Part shown: positions 27,635 to 39,251 of the stretch, one piece after another | Position numbering within the stretch: position 1 is the first letter of the stretch | Layout of the letters: every line of letters begins with the position of its first letter | NCBI RefSeq assembly: GCF_029581275.1 | Contig: NZ_CP120742.1 | Span: 1,834,501 to 1,898,500, forward strand | Direction of reading: 5' to 3' | Origin: Micromonospora sp. WMMD1155 | Lineage (GTDB): Bacteria; Actinomycetota; Actinomycetes; Mycobacteriales; Micromonosporaceae | Length of the DNA stretch: 64,000 bases | Notes under the pieces: generated by a model | What the model saw: the letters and a program-made list of their open reading frames with translations, nothing else | Told to the model about the DNA's origin: nothing | Databases searched by the model: none | Program-made: the position numbers and the translations under genes

Positions 27635-28390
27635 TCAGCGGACGCTGCGGGCGAACTGTCGCGCAGCCCAGACGACGCCCAGCACGGCGAGCACTGCGGT
27701 GATGCTCAGGCCCTGCCAGACCTTGTCGCTGCCCAGGTCGCCGGCGAACAGCGCACGGGTGCCGTCGACCGCCCAGGAGAACGGGTTCCAGTCGGCGATT
27801 CCCTGCAGCCAGCCGGGGGCGAACGTCAGCGGCAGCAGGATGCCGGAGAGCAGCAGCACCGGCTGCGCCACGGTGTTCATCAGCGGGGCCAGCGCGTCCT
27901 CACTCTTGACCTTGAGCGCCACGCCGTAGGAGACGGCCGAGGTCATCAGGGCGATGAGGGCGAGCATCAGGTACGCCAGCAGCAGGTCGCCGAGGAAGAC
28001 CCGCAGGTCGAACAGGAGCGCCAGCAGGGTGATGATGACGGCCTGCACGAGGAGCGAGACGACGTCGCGCAGTGAGCGGCCGAGCAGCAGGGCGAGTCGG
28101 CTGATCGGGGTGACCCGGGAACGTTCGATGACCCCGGCTCGCAGTTCGGCGATGAGGCCGAACCCCTGGAACAGGCCGCCGAAGATGGCCAGCAGCACCA
28201 GCAGACCGGGTACGAAGATCTTGTAGGCGGCGGCCTGGGTGGGTGCGTTCAGGGCTGGCTTGAGCAGCGGGGCGAAGAGCAGCAGGTACATCACCGGCTG
28301 GAACACGCCGACGAAGACCCAGACCGGATTGCGCAGCAGCAGCTGGGTCTGCCGCTGGAAGATCAGCCACGTGTCACGGGCGAATTTCAT
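27635..28390 (-). CDS. ABC-2 type drug efflux permease (DrrB-like)
   Basis: 251 residues with six membrane helices and the ABC-2 pattern (GLLVLLAIFGGLFQGFGLIA, ELRAGVIERSRVTPISRLAL). It is the membrane partner of the ATPase just upstream and likely exports a drug or lipid. ATG 28390 has GGAG upstream. It is downstream of PadR and the ATPase on the same strand. Confidence 0.85.
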   Translation of the reverse strand: MKFARDTWLIFQRQTQLLLRNPVWVFVGVFQPVMYLLLFAPLLKPALNAPTQAAAYKIFVPGLLVLLAIFGGLFQGFGLIAELRAGVIERSRVTPISRLALLLGRSLRDVVSLLVQAVIITLLALLFDLRVFLGDLLLAYLMLALIALMTSAVSYGVALKVKSEDALAPLMNTVAQPVLLLSGILLPLTFAPGWLQGIADWNPFSWAVDGTRALFAGDLGSDKVWQGLSITAVLAVLGVVWAARQFARSVR

Positions 28391-28407
28391 GAGTCGTCTC
28401 CGAGTGG

Positions 28408-28509
28408 TCAGGACTCGCGCAGCGAGCCGCAACGAGCGCAACGAGCGCAACGAGCGCAACGAGCCGCAGCGAGCGGTACGAGCGAACGATCAGGACTCGC
28501 GCAGCGAGC
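28408..28509. repeat. Direct repeat of the ATPase 3' end flanking a 9-bp tandem repeat
   Basis: A 20-base sequence carrying the last codons and stop of the ATPase gene (28490-28509) is repeated exactly at 28408-28427, in the gap before the permease. Between them lie four copies of the nine-base unit AACGAGCGC plus degenerate ones. Confidence 0.8.
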
Positions 28510-29449
28510 GGCCGGTCTTGGTGAGGAAGACGTCGTCCAGGCTGGGCCGGTGCAGCTCGATCGAGCGCAGCTCCAGGCCCGCGTGGTCGAGTCGGCGCAG
28601 CACCTGCGGGATGGCGGTGGCGCCTTCGTCGACGTAGAGGCGCAGGCCGCCCTCGTCGACGGTCTCCAGCTTGTTGACGAACGGCTCGCCGTCGAGGGCC
28701 TTGGCGGCCTGCTGGGTGGCGCTCAGGTCGAGGCCGACCAGCACCACGTCGCCGGAGATCTCCCGCTTGAGCTCGGCGGGGGTGCCCTCGGCGACGACCT
28801 CGCCATGGTCCATGATCGCGATCCGGTCACAGAGCGCGTCGGCTTCGTCCAGGTAGTGCGTGGTGATGAAGACGGTCATGCCCTCGCTGCGGAGTCGGCG
28901 GATCTCGTCCCACATGTGGGCGCGGCTCTGCGGGTCGAGGCCGGTGGTCGGCTCGTCCAGGAAGACGATCTTCGGCTCGTGGATGATGCCGAGGGCGATC
29001 TCGACCCGTCGGCGTTGACCGCCGGAGTAGGTCTTGCACGTGCGGTCGGCGTACTCGGTGAGTTGGAAGGCGTCCAGCGCGCTGACGGCGCGGCGCTGCG
29101 CGTCGGCCTTGCCGATGCCGTACATGCGGGCGTGCAGCACCAGCTCCTCGCGGGCGGTGGACTCGTCCCAGGTGCTGCCGCCCTGTGGCACGTAGCCGAT
29201 GCGGCGGCGCACCTCGGCCGGGTCCTTGCGCAGGTCGGCGCCCGCGATGGTGGCTTCGCCGCCGTCCGGTTCGATCAACGTGGCGAGCATCCGCAGCGTG
29301 GTGGTCTTGCCGGCGCCGTTCGGGCCGAGGAAGCCGAAGATCTCGCCCTCGGCGACCGAGAGGTTGACGCCCCGCACGGCGTCCACGGTCTTCGTCTCTC
29401 GACCCGCGCGGGAGCGGAACGACTTCCGCAGCCCCCTGGTCTCGATCAT
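28490..29449 (-). CDS. ABC transporter ATP-binding protein (DrrA-like)
   Basis: 319 residues: Walker A GPNGAGKTTT, signature YSGGQRRRVEIALG, Walker B VFLDEPTTGLDP, and the C-terminal daunorubicin-resistance-type domain ending RPSLDDVFLTKTGRSLRES. It energises the permease downstream. ATG 29449 follows GGAG. An alternative start at 29557 would add 36 residues that include a 27-base direct repeat (29467-29490, 29494-29517), so I prefer the shorter form. A promoter with a PadR-like dyad lies upstream. Confidence 0.9.
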   Translation of the reverse strand: MIETRGLRKSFRSRAGRETKTVDAVRGVNLSVAEGEIFGFLGPNGAGKTTTLRMLATLIEPDGGEATIAGADLRKDPAEVRRRIGYVPQGGSTWDESTAREELVLHARMYGIGKADAQRRAVSALDAFQLTEYADRTCKTYSGGQRRRVEIALGIIHEPKIVFLDEPTTGLDPQSRAHMWDEIRRLRSEGMTVFITTHYLDEADALCDRIAIMDHGEVVAEGTPAELKREISGDVVLVGLDLSATQQAAKALDGEPFVNKLETVDEGGLRLYVDEGATAIPQVLRRLDHAGLELRSIELHRPSLDDVFLTKTGRSLRES

Positions 29450-29561
29450 TTCTGCTCCTGGTCGTTCGGGCCGGTCGAGCCGGCCGCCGAAATCGGGCCG
29501 GTCGAGCCGGCCGCCGAGTGGGACGACGCCGGACGGCGCACTCCCCCGCTGTGCCATCAGC

Positions 29562-29602
29562 AGGCTAACGCGATATAGCTTTTTTAGTCAACGTTGATTA
29601 TT
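29562..29602 (-). promoter_or_regulatory. Promoter of the ABC transporter with PadR-like operator
   Basis: On the minus strand TTGACT (complement of 29586-29591) and TAGCCT (complement of 29562-29567) are 18 bases apart, a good -35/-10 pair. The -35 lies in a dyad (29584-29602, centre TCAACGTTGA) that matches 15 of 19 positions with one upstream of padR (30236-30254). The dyad overlaps the last codon of padR. Confidence 0.6.
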
Positions 29603-30224
29603 TCGCGCCGGGCTCGGGCCGCTCCTCACCGTCCCGCCACCCCGGCCAACCATCCGCGTTCTCCAGTTCAGCAGGCAGGTACGACACACCTGACTCGACA
29701 CGTTCCGCGATTCGCTCGCACCAGCCGATCTCCGCCTCCGCGCGGGCGGACCACAGCTCGACCATCCAACTGACGTGCACCGGCTTGGCGTTACGGATCC
29801 AGTCCGACTCAAGCGAGGCACGCATCGAGGCGACGTTGGCGCGGAGCAGGTTGGCCCGGTTCCGCAGGGCCGCCGCCGCCTCCGAGCGGGGCATCGCCGG
29901 CAGGAACGAGAACGCCGCGGTGAACGGGTCGGGCGGCTCGCTGAGGTTCCACCAGAGGTTGCGCAACAACGTCTCGAACTCGTCCTCCCCCTTGGCGGTC
30001 ACCTCGTAGGTGGTCCGCGCGGGACGAGCGCCGACCTGCTCGGTCGCGACGGCGTTGAGCAGACCTTCCTCGGTGAGTTTGCGCAGCGCGTGGTAGATCG
30101 ATCCGGGTTGCACGTTGGCCCACTTGTCGGCGCTCCAGCTCAGCAGCTCACGGCGTACGTCGTAGCCGTGCACGGGCTGCATCCACCGCACCAGACCAAG
30201 GATCATCATTCGAGTCGCAGACAC
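29598..30224 (-). CDS. PadR-family transcriptional regulator
   Basis: 208 residues. The N-terminal winged helix is LGLVRWMQPVHGYDVRRELL, with PGSIYHALRKLTEEGLL as recognition segment. The C-terminal helical dimerisation domain follows (LRNRANLLRANVASMRASLE). PadR repressors commonly control adjacent drug transporters. TACGCT (complement of 30231-30236) is six bases before GTG 30224, so the mRNA is probably leaderless and the upstream in-frame codons are not used. Confidence 0.87.
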   Translation of the reverse strand: MSATRMMILGLVRWMQPVHGYDVRRELLSWSADKWANVQPGSIYHALRKLTEEGLLNAVATEQVGARPARTTYEVTAKGEDEFETLLRNLWWNLSEPPDPFTAAFSFLPAMPRSEAAAALRNRANLLRANVASMRASLESDWIRNAKPVHVSWMVELWSARAEAEIGWCERIAERVESGVSYLPAELENADGWPGWRDGEERPEPGAK

Positions 30225-30230
30225 CCCACA

Positions 30231-30254
30231 AGCGTAATAGCCAAGTTTGACTAA
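30231..30254 (-). promoter_or_regulatory. Leaderless promoter and operator of padR
   Basis: The -10 box TACGCT overlaps the 5' edge of a dyad read as TTAGTCAAACTTGGCTATT on the minus strand. This resembles the dyad at the ABC promoter, suggesting autoregulation. Confidence 0.55.
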
Positions 30255-30359
30255 GCCGGGGCGGTGCAGTGCCGCATCCCACACTGAGTGATCGTTAGGG
30301 TGCCGGCAGGGTGGCCGATACACTCCCCGTCAGTAACCTGCCCGGGAGGAGCCACGAAG

Positions 30360-33699
<3,340 letters not shown>

Positions 33700-33731
33700 C
33701 CCCCACCCACCCACCCACCCACCCACCCACC
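33700..33731. repeat. CCCA tetranucleotide repeat after guaB1
   Basis: About eight consecutive CCCA units follow the guaB1 stop directly. It is a simple-sequence tract whose length could vary; no gene is affected. Confidence 0.8.
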
Positions 33732-33755
33732 GACCCGCCCGCCCTCCGACCCTCC

Positions 33756-33816
33756 GTTGATCATGAAGTTATCGCCTCTCGCGTCGGCGTGTCGTGGCGA
33801 TAACCTCATGATCAAC
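33756..33816. repeat. Long palindrome between convergent guaB1 and tetR
   Basis: Twenty-one-base arms (33756-33776 and 33796-33816) match at 20 positions and contain TTGATCATGA. The 19-base loop is GC-rich. Position suggests a bidirectional terminator; the sequence looks like a dispersed element. Confidence 0.65.
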
Positions 33817-33840
33817 AGGGGCGGGGGGCGGGCCTGGGGT

Positions 33841-34401
33841 TTACGTCGTCAGGCGGCTTAGGACTTCGCGGGCCGCGTCGCTCGGGTTGTCTCCTACGCG
33901 GTCGGGTAGAGCGCCGGCCAGCCAGAGGGTGGCGAAGCCGTGGGCGATCGACCAGGCGGCGAGCGCGTCCCGGTCGGTGTCGGTGGGCGCGCCACCGCCG
34001 GGCAGGGCGGCCACCCCGGAGCGGAGTGCCGCGCCCGCGCGCTCCCGTGCGGCGAGCAGCTCGGGGTCGTCGGCCCGGTGCAGCTCGGGACGGAACATCA
34101 CCTCGAAGTACGCGCGGTGCCGGACGGCGAAGTCCACGTACGCGACGCCGGCTTCGAGCAGGTCGTCATCGGCTCGGACGAGCGCCTGCGCCAACCGGTC
34201 GAAACCCTCGGCGGCGAGTGCGGTGAGCAGGCCCGCCTTGTCTCCGAAGTGGTGCGCGGGGGCGGCGTGCGAGACGCCGGCGCGGCGGGCCAGGTCACGC
34301 AGGCTCAACGCGGTAGGTCCGACCTCCTCGATGGCTTCCTGCGCGGCGACGAGCAGTGCGCGGCGGAGATCCCCGTGATGGTACGCACGCGTTTCGGTCA
34401 C
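33841..34401 (-). CDS. TetR-family regulator
   Basis: 186 residues. N-terminal helix-turn-helix LSLRDLARRAGVSHAAPAHHF at about 33-55; the C-terminal ligand domain resembles the TetR_C_33/WHG type. It diverges from doxX, with two copies of a CTTGTCA-type dyad between them. TAGGAT (complement of 34408-34413) is six bases before GTG 34401. Confidence 0.88.
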   Translation of the reverse strand: MTETRAYHHGDLRRALLVAAQEAIEEVGPTALSLRDLARRAGVSHAAPAHHFGDKAGLLTALAAEGFDRLAQALVRADDDLLEAGVAYVDFAVRHRAYFEVMFRPELHRADDPELLAARERAGAALRSGVAALPGGGAPTDTDRDALAAWSIAHGFATLWLAGALPDRVGDNPSDAAREVLSRLTT

Positions 34402-34407
34402 GCCGGA

Positions 34408-34464
34408 ATCCTATCTTGCCATTGACAAGATGCCGCTTCGGCACGCAATCTTGTCAATGACAAG
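34408..34464. promoter_or_regulatory. Two TetR-type operators between tetR and doxX
   Basis: Dyads CTTGCCATTGACAAG (34415-34429) and CTTGTCAATGACAAG (34450-34464, perfect) have centres 35 bases apart. The first abuts the tetR -10 (34408-34413) and contains a plausible TTGACA -35 for doxX (34422-34427). The second covers the expected doxX start region. Confidence 0.75.
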
Positions 34465-34480
34465 TTTTGAGGAGGATTCG

Positions 34481-34927
34481 ATGGCACCCCTGATCGCCCT
34501 GCTCGTCGGCATGACGCTGGCCCGTCTCGCCGGCCTGGCCGGCGTCTCCGCCCTGGACGGATGGCACCCGGCGCTGCGCGTCGGACTGGCCGCGATGTTC
34601 ACGCTGACCGCCGTCGCGCACTTCGCCGGCGAGCGCCGCGCCGACCTGATCGCGATGGTCCCGCCCCGCCTGCCCCGACCGGGCGTGCTGGTCACCCTCA
34701 CCGGAGTGCTGGAACTGGTCGGCGCGGTCGGCCTGCTGGTGCCGGCCACCGCCCGGGTCGCGGCGGCCGGGCTCGCCCTGCTGATGCTCGCGATGTTCCC
34801 GGCCAACGTCTCGGCCGCCCACCGGAGGTTGACCCTCGCCGGACGCCCGGTCACCCCGCTCGGGCAGCGCACCGCACTGCAACTCGTGTTCGTCGCGGCT
34901 GCTGCGGCTATTTTGTTTGGCCCCTGA
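34481..34927 (+). CDS. DoxX-family membrane protein
   Basis: 148 residues, four membrane helices (about 2-22, 33-52, 65-88, 92-115) with the DoxX-like motif HFAGERRADLIAMVPPRLPR and LELVGAVGLL. In other actinobacteria DoxX proteins take part in thiol/oxidative stress handling. ATG 34481 has GGAGG five bases upstream. It is probably repressed by the divergent TetR. Confidence 0.8.
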   Translation: MAPLIALLVGMTLARLAGLAGVSALDGWHPALRVGLAAMFTLTAVAHFAGERRADLIAMVPPRLPRPGVLVTLTGVLELVGAVGLLVPATARVAAAGLALLMLAMFPANVSAAHRRLTLAGRPVTPLGQRTALQLVFVAAAAAILFGP

Positions 34928-34945
34928 CTATCAGGGGGCTAATCT
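34921..34945 (+). promoter_or_regulatory. MarR promoter with perfect dyad
   Basis: CCCCTGA-CTA-TCAGGGG (34921-34937) ends two bases before the -10 box TAATCT (34940-34945), which is seven bases before the marR GTG. The dyad begins within the doxX stop region. It could be a MarR operator or a doxX terminator hairpin. Confidence 0.6.
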
Positions 34946-34952
34946 ACTTCCC

Positions 34953-35435
34953 GTGGAACTCGTGACCCTTCAGGACGTGCCGCTGGGCCGGCTCCTGGTG
35001 GTGGCCGGGCACCTGGTCGGGCAGCGGTGGAACCGCTACCTCGCCGAGGAGCACGGCCTCACCCAGGCCGGCATGATCACCCTGATGACGCTCGCCCGAC
35101 ACGGCGAGCTGCCCCACCGGCAGGTCGCCGAGAAGGGCTTCGTCCGCCCGGCGACCCTGACCGGCATCGTCGACACCCTCGAACGCGACGGTCTGGTCGA
35201 GCGGCAGCGCGACGACAGCGACCGGCGCAGCATCCGACTCGCCCTCACTCCCGCCGGGCGGGAGCGGGCCGCCGCGCTCAGCGCGCTGATGCACTCCGGA
35301 CGCCCGCTCACCTCGGTCGACGCCGACCCGGAGAAGGCCCAGGTGATCCGCGAGTTCCTGCTGGAGGTCATCGGCAGCGGGGACGACCCGCGGATGACCG
35401 GACGCCTCACCGAACCGAAGGATCCGGCGTGCTGA
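34953..35435 (+). CDS. MarR-family regulator
   Basis: 160 residues. The winged helix spans about 45-115 (QAGMITLMTLARHGELPHRQVAE, VRPATLTGIVDTLERDGLVERQRDDSDRRSIRLALT). GTG 34953 has TAATCT seven bases upstream, a leaderless arrangement. It overlaps the first ABC exporter gene by seven bases, so it probably regulates the exporter operon in response to a transported compound. Confidence 0.9.
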   Translation: MELVTLQDVPLGRLLVVAGHLVGQRWNRYLAEEHGLTQAGMITLMTLARHGELPHRQVAEKGFVRPATLTGIVDTLERDGLVERQRDDSDRRSIRLALTPAGRERAAALSALMHSGRPLTSVDADPEKAQVIREFLLEVIGSGDDPRMTGRLTEPKDPAC

Positions 35436-37162
35436 TCCGACTACTGCGCGACCAACTGCGCACCTACCGACGACCGTTGCTGGGGGTGGTGCTGCTCCAG
35501 TTCGTGGGCACTATGGCCTCGCTCTACCTACCGAGCCTCAACGCGGACATCATCGACCAGGGCGTCGCCCGGGGCGACACCGACTACATCGTTCGCACCG
35601 GCGGTTGGATGCTGCTGGTCAGCCTGGTCCAAATCGCCTGTTCGATCGCCGCCGTCTATCTCGGCGCACGGGTCGCGATGGGCTTCGGCCGGGACGTCCG
35701 CGCCGAACTGTTCGGGCACGTCAACCGGTTCTCCGCCCGTGAGGTGGCCCGGTTCGGGGCGCCGTCGCTGATCACCCGCAACACCAACGACGTCCAACAG
35801 GTGCAGATGCTCGTGCTGATGAGCTGCACGATGCTGGTCGCCGCACCGATCATGAGCGTCGGCGGGGTGTTCATGGCCCTGCGCGAGGACCTCGGGTTGT
35901 CCTGGCTGATGCTGGTCAGCGTGCCGGTGCTGGCCGTCGCGTTGAGCGCGATCATCCGCCGGATGGTGCCGGGCTTCCGGCTGATGCAGACCCGCATCGA
36001 CACCGTCAACCGGGTGCTGCGCGAGCAGATCACCGGAATCCGGGTGGTCCGCGCGTTCGTCCGTGAGCCGTACGAGACGGACCGCTTCGGTGTCGCCAAC
36101 GCCGACCTGACCGCCACCGCGCTGCGTACCGGCCGGTTGTTGGCATTGATCTTCCCGGTGGTCATGCTGGTGCTGAACGTCTCCAGCGTGGCGGTGCTCT
36201 GGTTCGGCGCCCACCGGGTCGACTCCGGCGCCATCCAGATCGGCGCGCTGACGGCGTTCCTGGCGTACCTGATGCAGATCCTGATGGCGGTCATGATGGC
36301 CACCTTCATGCTGATGATGGTGCCCCGGGCGGCGGTCTGCGCCGAGCGGATCGTGGAGGTGCTGGACACCGACTCCTCGGTGGTCCCGGCCAGCGCGCCG
36401 GTCACTGAGCTGCCCGGCCGCGCCGAGTTGGAGCTGCGCGGGGTGCGCTTCCAGTACCCGGGCGCGGTGGAGCCGGTGCTGCGCGACATCTCCTTCCGGG
36501 CCACCCCGGGCACCACCACGGCGATCATCGGCAGCACCGGCGCCGGCAAGACGACACTGCTGTCGCTCATCCCCCGCCTGGTCGACGTCACCGCCGGTGC
36601 GGTGCTCGTCGACGGGGTGGACGTGCGGGAGCTGGCACCCGACGAACTGTGGCGGCGCATCGGTCTGGTGCCACAGCGGCCGTACCTGTTCACCGGGACG
36701 ATCGCGAGCAACCTTCGCTACGGCAACCCGGACGCCACCGACGAGGAGCTGTGGGCGGCGCTGGAGATCGCCCAGGCCCGGGACTTCGTGGCGCAGATGC
36801 CCGGCGGGCTGGACGCGCCGATCGCGCAGGGCGGCACCACCGTCTCCGGCGGGCAGCGGCAACGGCTGGCCATCGCCCGTGCCCTGGTCCGAAAGCCGGA
36901 GATCTACCTGTTCGACGACTCGTTCTCCGCGCTCGACCTCGGCACCGACGCACGGCTGAGGGCGGCGCTGCGGCCGGTCACCGCGGAGTCCGCGGTGGTG
37001 ATCGTGGCCCAGCGGGTCTCCACGATCGTCGACGCCGACCAGATCATCGTGCTCGAGAACGGAGGGGTCGTCGGGGTGGGACGGCACGCGGAGTTGGTGG
37101 AGACCTGCCCGACGTACGCCGAGATCGTCGCCTCGCAGCAGACGGCGGAGGTGGCGGCATGA
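35429..37162 (+). CDS. ABC exporter, fused permease-ATPase (subunit 1)
   Basis: 577 residues: six membrane helices (about 15-310), then an ATPase with Walker [11 protein letters not shown], signature [14 protein letters not shown] and Walker [12 protein letters not shown]. The residue after Walker B is Asp (FDDS) instead of the usual Glu, the mark of the degenerate site of heterodimeric exporters. It pairs with the next gene (ATGA overlap). A multidrug or lipid substrate is likely, judging from the MarR gene in front. Confidence 0.92.
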   Translation: MLIRLLRDQLRTYRRPLLGVVLLQFVGTMASLYLPSLNADIIDQGVARGDTDYIVRTGGWMLLVSLVQIACSIAAVYLGARVAMGFGRDVRAELFGHVNRFSAREVARFGAPSLITRNTNDVQQVQMLVLMSCTMLVAAPIMSVGGVFMALREDLGLSWLMLVSVPVLAVALSAIIRRMVPGFRLMQTRIDTVNRVLREQITGIRVVRAFVREPYETDRFGVANADLTATALRTGRLLALIFPVVMLVLNVSSVAVLWFGAHRVDSGAIQIGALTAFLAYLMQILMAVMMATFMLMMVPRAAVCAERIVEVLDTDSSVVPASAPVTELPGRAELELRGVRFQYPGAVEPVLRDISFRATPGTTTAIIGSTGAGKTTLLSLIPRLVDVTAGAVLVDGVDVRELAPDELWRRIGLVPQRPYLFTGTIASNLRYGNPDATDEELWAALEIAQARDFVAQMPGGLDAPIAQGGTTVSGGQRQRLAIARALVRKPEIYLFDDSFSALDLGTDARLRAALRPVTAESAVVIVAQRVSTIVDADQIIVLENGGVVGVGRHAELVETCPTYAEIVASQQTAEVAA

Positions 37163-39246
37163 GCGAGCACGACGAGCCGCGCACCGCGGCCGTACCCAGT
37201 CAGAAGCCGGCCGGCGACGCGGCGCGGCAGCCCGGCGCGGAGGCCGCGAAGCCACCCGGCGGCGACGCGCGGACGCCGAAGCGGCTGCCTCCGGGTCGAC
37301 CGGGCGGCGGTCCGGGGTGGATGAGCGCCGGGATGCCCGCCGAGAAGTCGATGAACTTCGGGCCGTCGGCCCGGCGGTTGCTCGGCCGGCTGCGCCCGCA
37401 CCGGGTGCACCTGGCAGCGATCATCACCCTCGCCGTGGTGAGCGTCGGTTTCAGCGTGGCCGGGCCGAAGATCCTCGGTCACGCCACCGACCTGATCTTC
37501 AACGGTGTGATCGGTCGGCAGTTGGAGCCGGGCACCAGCACCGAGCAGGCCGTCGCGGCGGCCCGGGCCAGCGGCAACGAGGGCTTCGCCGACATGCTGG
37601 CCCGGATGGACGTGGTGCCCGGGGTGGGCATCGACTTCGGCGCCCTGAGCCGGGTGCTGCTGCTGGCGCTCGGCCTCTACCTGGCGGCGAGCCTGCTCTC
37701 CTGGTGGCAGGGGTGGCTGCTCAACGGGGTGGTCCAGCGCACCGTGCTGCGGCTGCGCGCCGAGGTGGAGGAGAAGCTCAACCGGCTGCCGTTGCCCTAC
37801 TTCGACAGGCAACCCCGGGGCGAGCTGCTCAGTCGGGTCACCAACGACATCGACAACATCTCCACAAGCCTCCAGCAGACCCTCAGCCAACTGCTCACCT
37901 CGTTGCTGACCGTCGTCGGCGTGCTGGGCGTGATGTTCTGGATCTCGCCGCTGCTGGCCCTGGTGGCGCTGGTCGCGGTGCCGCTGTCGGTGCTGGTCAC
38001 CCAGCGCATCGCGAAGCGTTCGCAGAAGCAGTTCGTCGCCCAGTGGACCCACACCGGTGCGTTGAACGGTCAGATCGAGGAGGCGTACACCGGCCACGAA
38101 CTGGTGAAGGTCTTCGGTCGGCAGCGCGAGGTGGAGGCCGCGTTCCACGCGAAGAACGAGGAGTTGTTCCGCGCCAGCTTCGGCGCGCAGTTCATCTCCG
38201 GGATCATCATGCCGTCGATGATGTTCATCGGGAACCTCAGCTACGTGGCGATCGCCGTGGTGGGTGGCCTGCGGGTCGCGTCCGGCACGATGAGCCTCGG
38301 CGACGTGCAGGCGTTCATCCAGTACTCCCGCCAGTTCACCCAGCCGCTCACCCAACTCGCGTCGATGGCCAACCTCCTCCAGTCCGGGGTGGCGTCCGCC
38401 GAGCGGGTCTTCGCGGTGCTCGACGCCGACGAGCAGACCCCGGACCCGGTCGAGCCGACCCGGGTCGCCGACCCGCACGGCCGGGTCGAGTTCGAGCACG
38501 TCTCGTTCCGGTACGAGCCGGACAAGCCGTTGATCGACGACCTGTCGCTGGTCGCCGAGCCGGGGCACACCGTGGCGATCGTCGGCCCGACCGGCGCCGG
38601 CAAGACCACACTGGTGAACCTGATCATGCGGTTCTACGAGCTGGACGCCGGCCGGATCACCCTGGACGGGGTGGACGTCACCACGATGCGCCGCGACGAC
38701 CTGCGCGGACGGATCGGCATGGTGCTGCAGGACACCTGGCTCTTCGGCGGCACCATCCGCGACAACATCGCCTACGGGCGGCCCGACGCGACCGAGGAGG
38801 AGATCCTCGCGGCGGCCCGGGCCACCTTCGTGGACCGGTTCGTGCGCAGCCTGCCCGACGGCTACGACACGGTCATCGACGAGGAGGGCAGCAACGTCAG
38901 CGCCGGCGAGAAGCAGCTCATCACCATCGCCCGGGCGTTCCTCGCCGAGCCGTCACTGCTCATCCTCGACGAGGCCACCAGCTCGGTGGACACCCGCACC
39001 GAGGTGCTGCTCCAACGGGCGATGGCCGCGCTGCGCTCCGACCGGACCAGCTTCGTCATCGCGCACCGGCTCTCCACCATCCGCGACGCCGACCTGATCC
39101 TGATGATGGAGAACGGCCGCATCGTCGAGCAGGGCACCCACGAGCAGTTGCTCGCCGCCCAGGGCGCGTACCACCGGCTCTACCGATCCCAGTTCACCGG
39201 TGCCGTGACCGACGAGGAACCGGCCGCGCAGCCGGCGTCGGTCTAG
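37159..39246 (+). CDS. ABC exporter, fused permease-ATPase (subunit 2)
   Basis: 695 residues. A Pro/Ala-rich N-terminal extension of about 70 residues precedes six membrane helices. The ATPase has Walker [11 protein letters not shown], signature [14 protein letters not shown] and Walker [12 protein letters not shown] with the canonical Glu. It supplies the competent catalytic site of the heterodimer with subunit 1. It ends five bases before the convergent thrS-like gene. Confidence 0.93.
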   Translation: MSEHDEPRTAAVPSQKPAGDAARQPGAEAAKPPGGDARTPKRLPPGRPGGGPGWMSAGMPAEKSMNFGPSARRLLGRLRPHRVHLAAIITLAVVSVGFSVAGPKILGHATDLIFNGVIGRQLEPGTSTEQAVAAARASGNEGFADMLARMDVVPGVGIDFGALSRVLLLALGLYLAASLLSWWQGWLLNGVVQRTVLRLRAEVEEKLNRLPLPYFDRQPRGELLSRVTNDIDNISTSLQQTLSQLLTSLLTVVGVLGVMFWISPLLALVALVAVPLSVLVTQRIAKRSQKQFVAQWTHTGALNGQIEEAYTGHELVKVFGRQREVEAAFHAKNEELFRASFGAQFISGIIMPSMMFIGNLSYVAIAVVGGLRVASGTMSLGDVQAFIQYSRQFTQPLTQLASMANLLQSGVASAERVFAVLDADEQTPDPVEPTRVADPHGRVEFEHVSFRYEPDKPLIDDLSLVAEPGHTVAIVGPTGAGKTTLVNLIMRFYELDAGRITLDGVDVTTMRRDDLRGRIGMVLQDTWLFGGTIRDNIAYGRPDATEEEILAAARATFVDRFVRSLPDGYDTVIDEEGSNVSAGEKQLITIARAFLAEPSLLILDEATSSVDTRTEVLLQRAMAALRSDRTSFVIAHRLSTIRDADLILMMENGRIVEQGTHEQLLAAQGAYHRLYRSQFTGAVTDEEPAAQPASV

Positions 39247-39251
39247 CGATG

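Noticed and set aside
29449..29557. Longer N-terminus for the DrrA-like ATPase
   Set aside because: The extra 36 residues derive partly from a 27-base direct repeat, and a Shine-Dalgarno stands before the shorter start; the longer form is kept only as an alternative.
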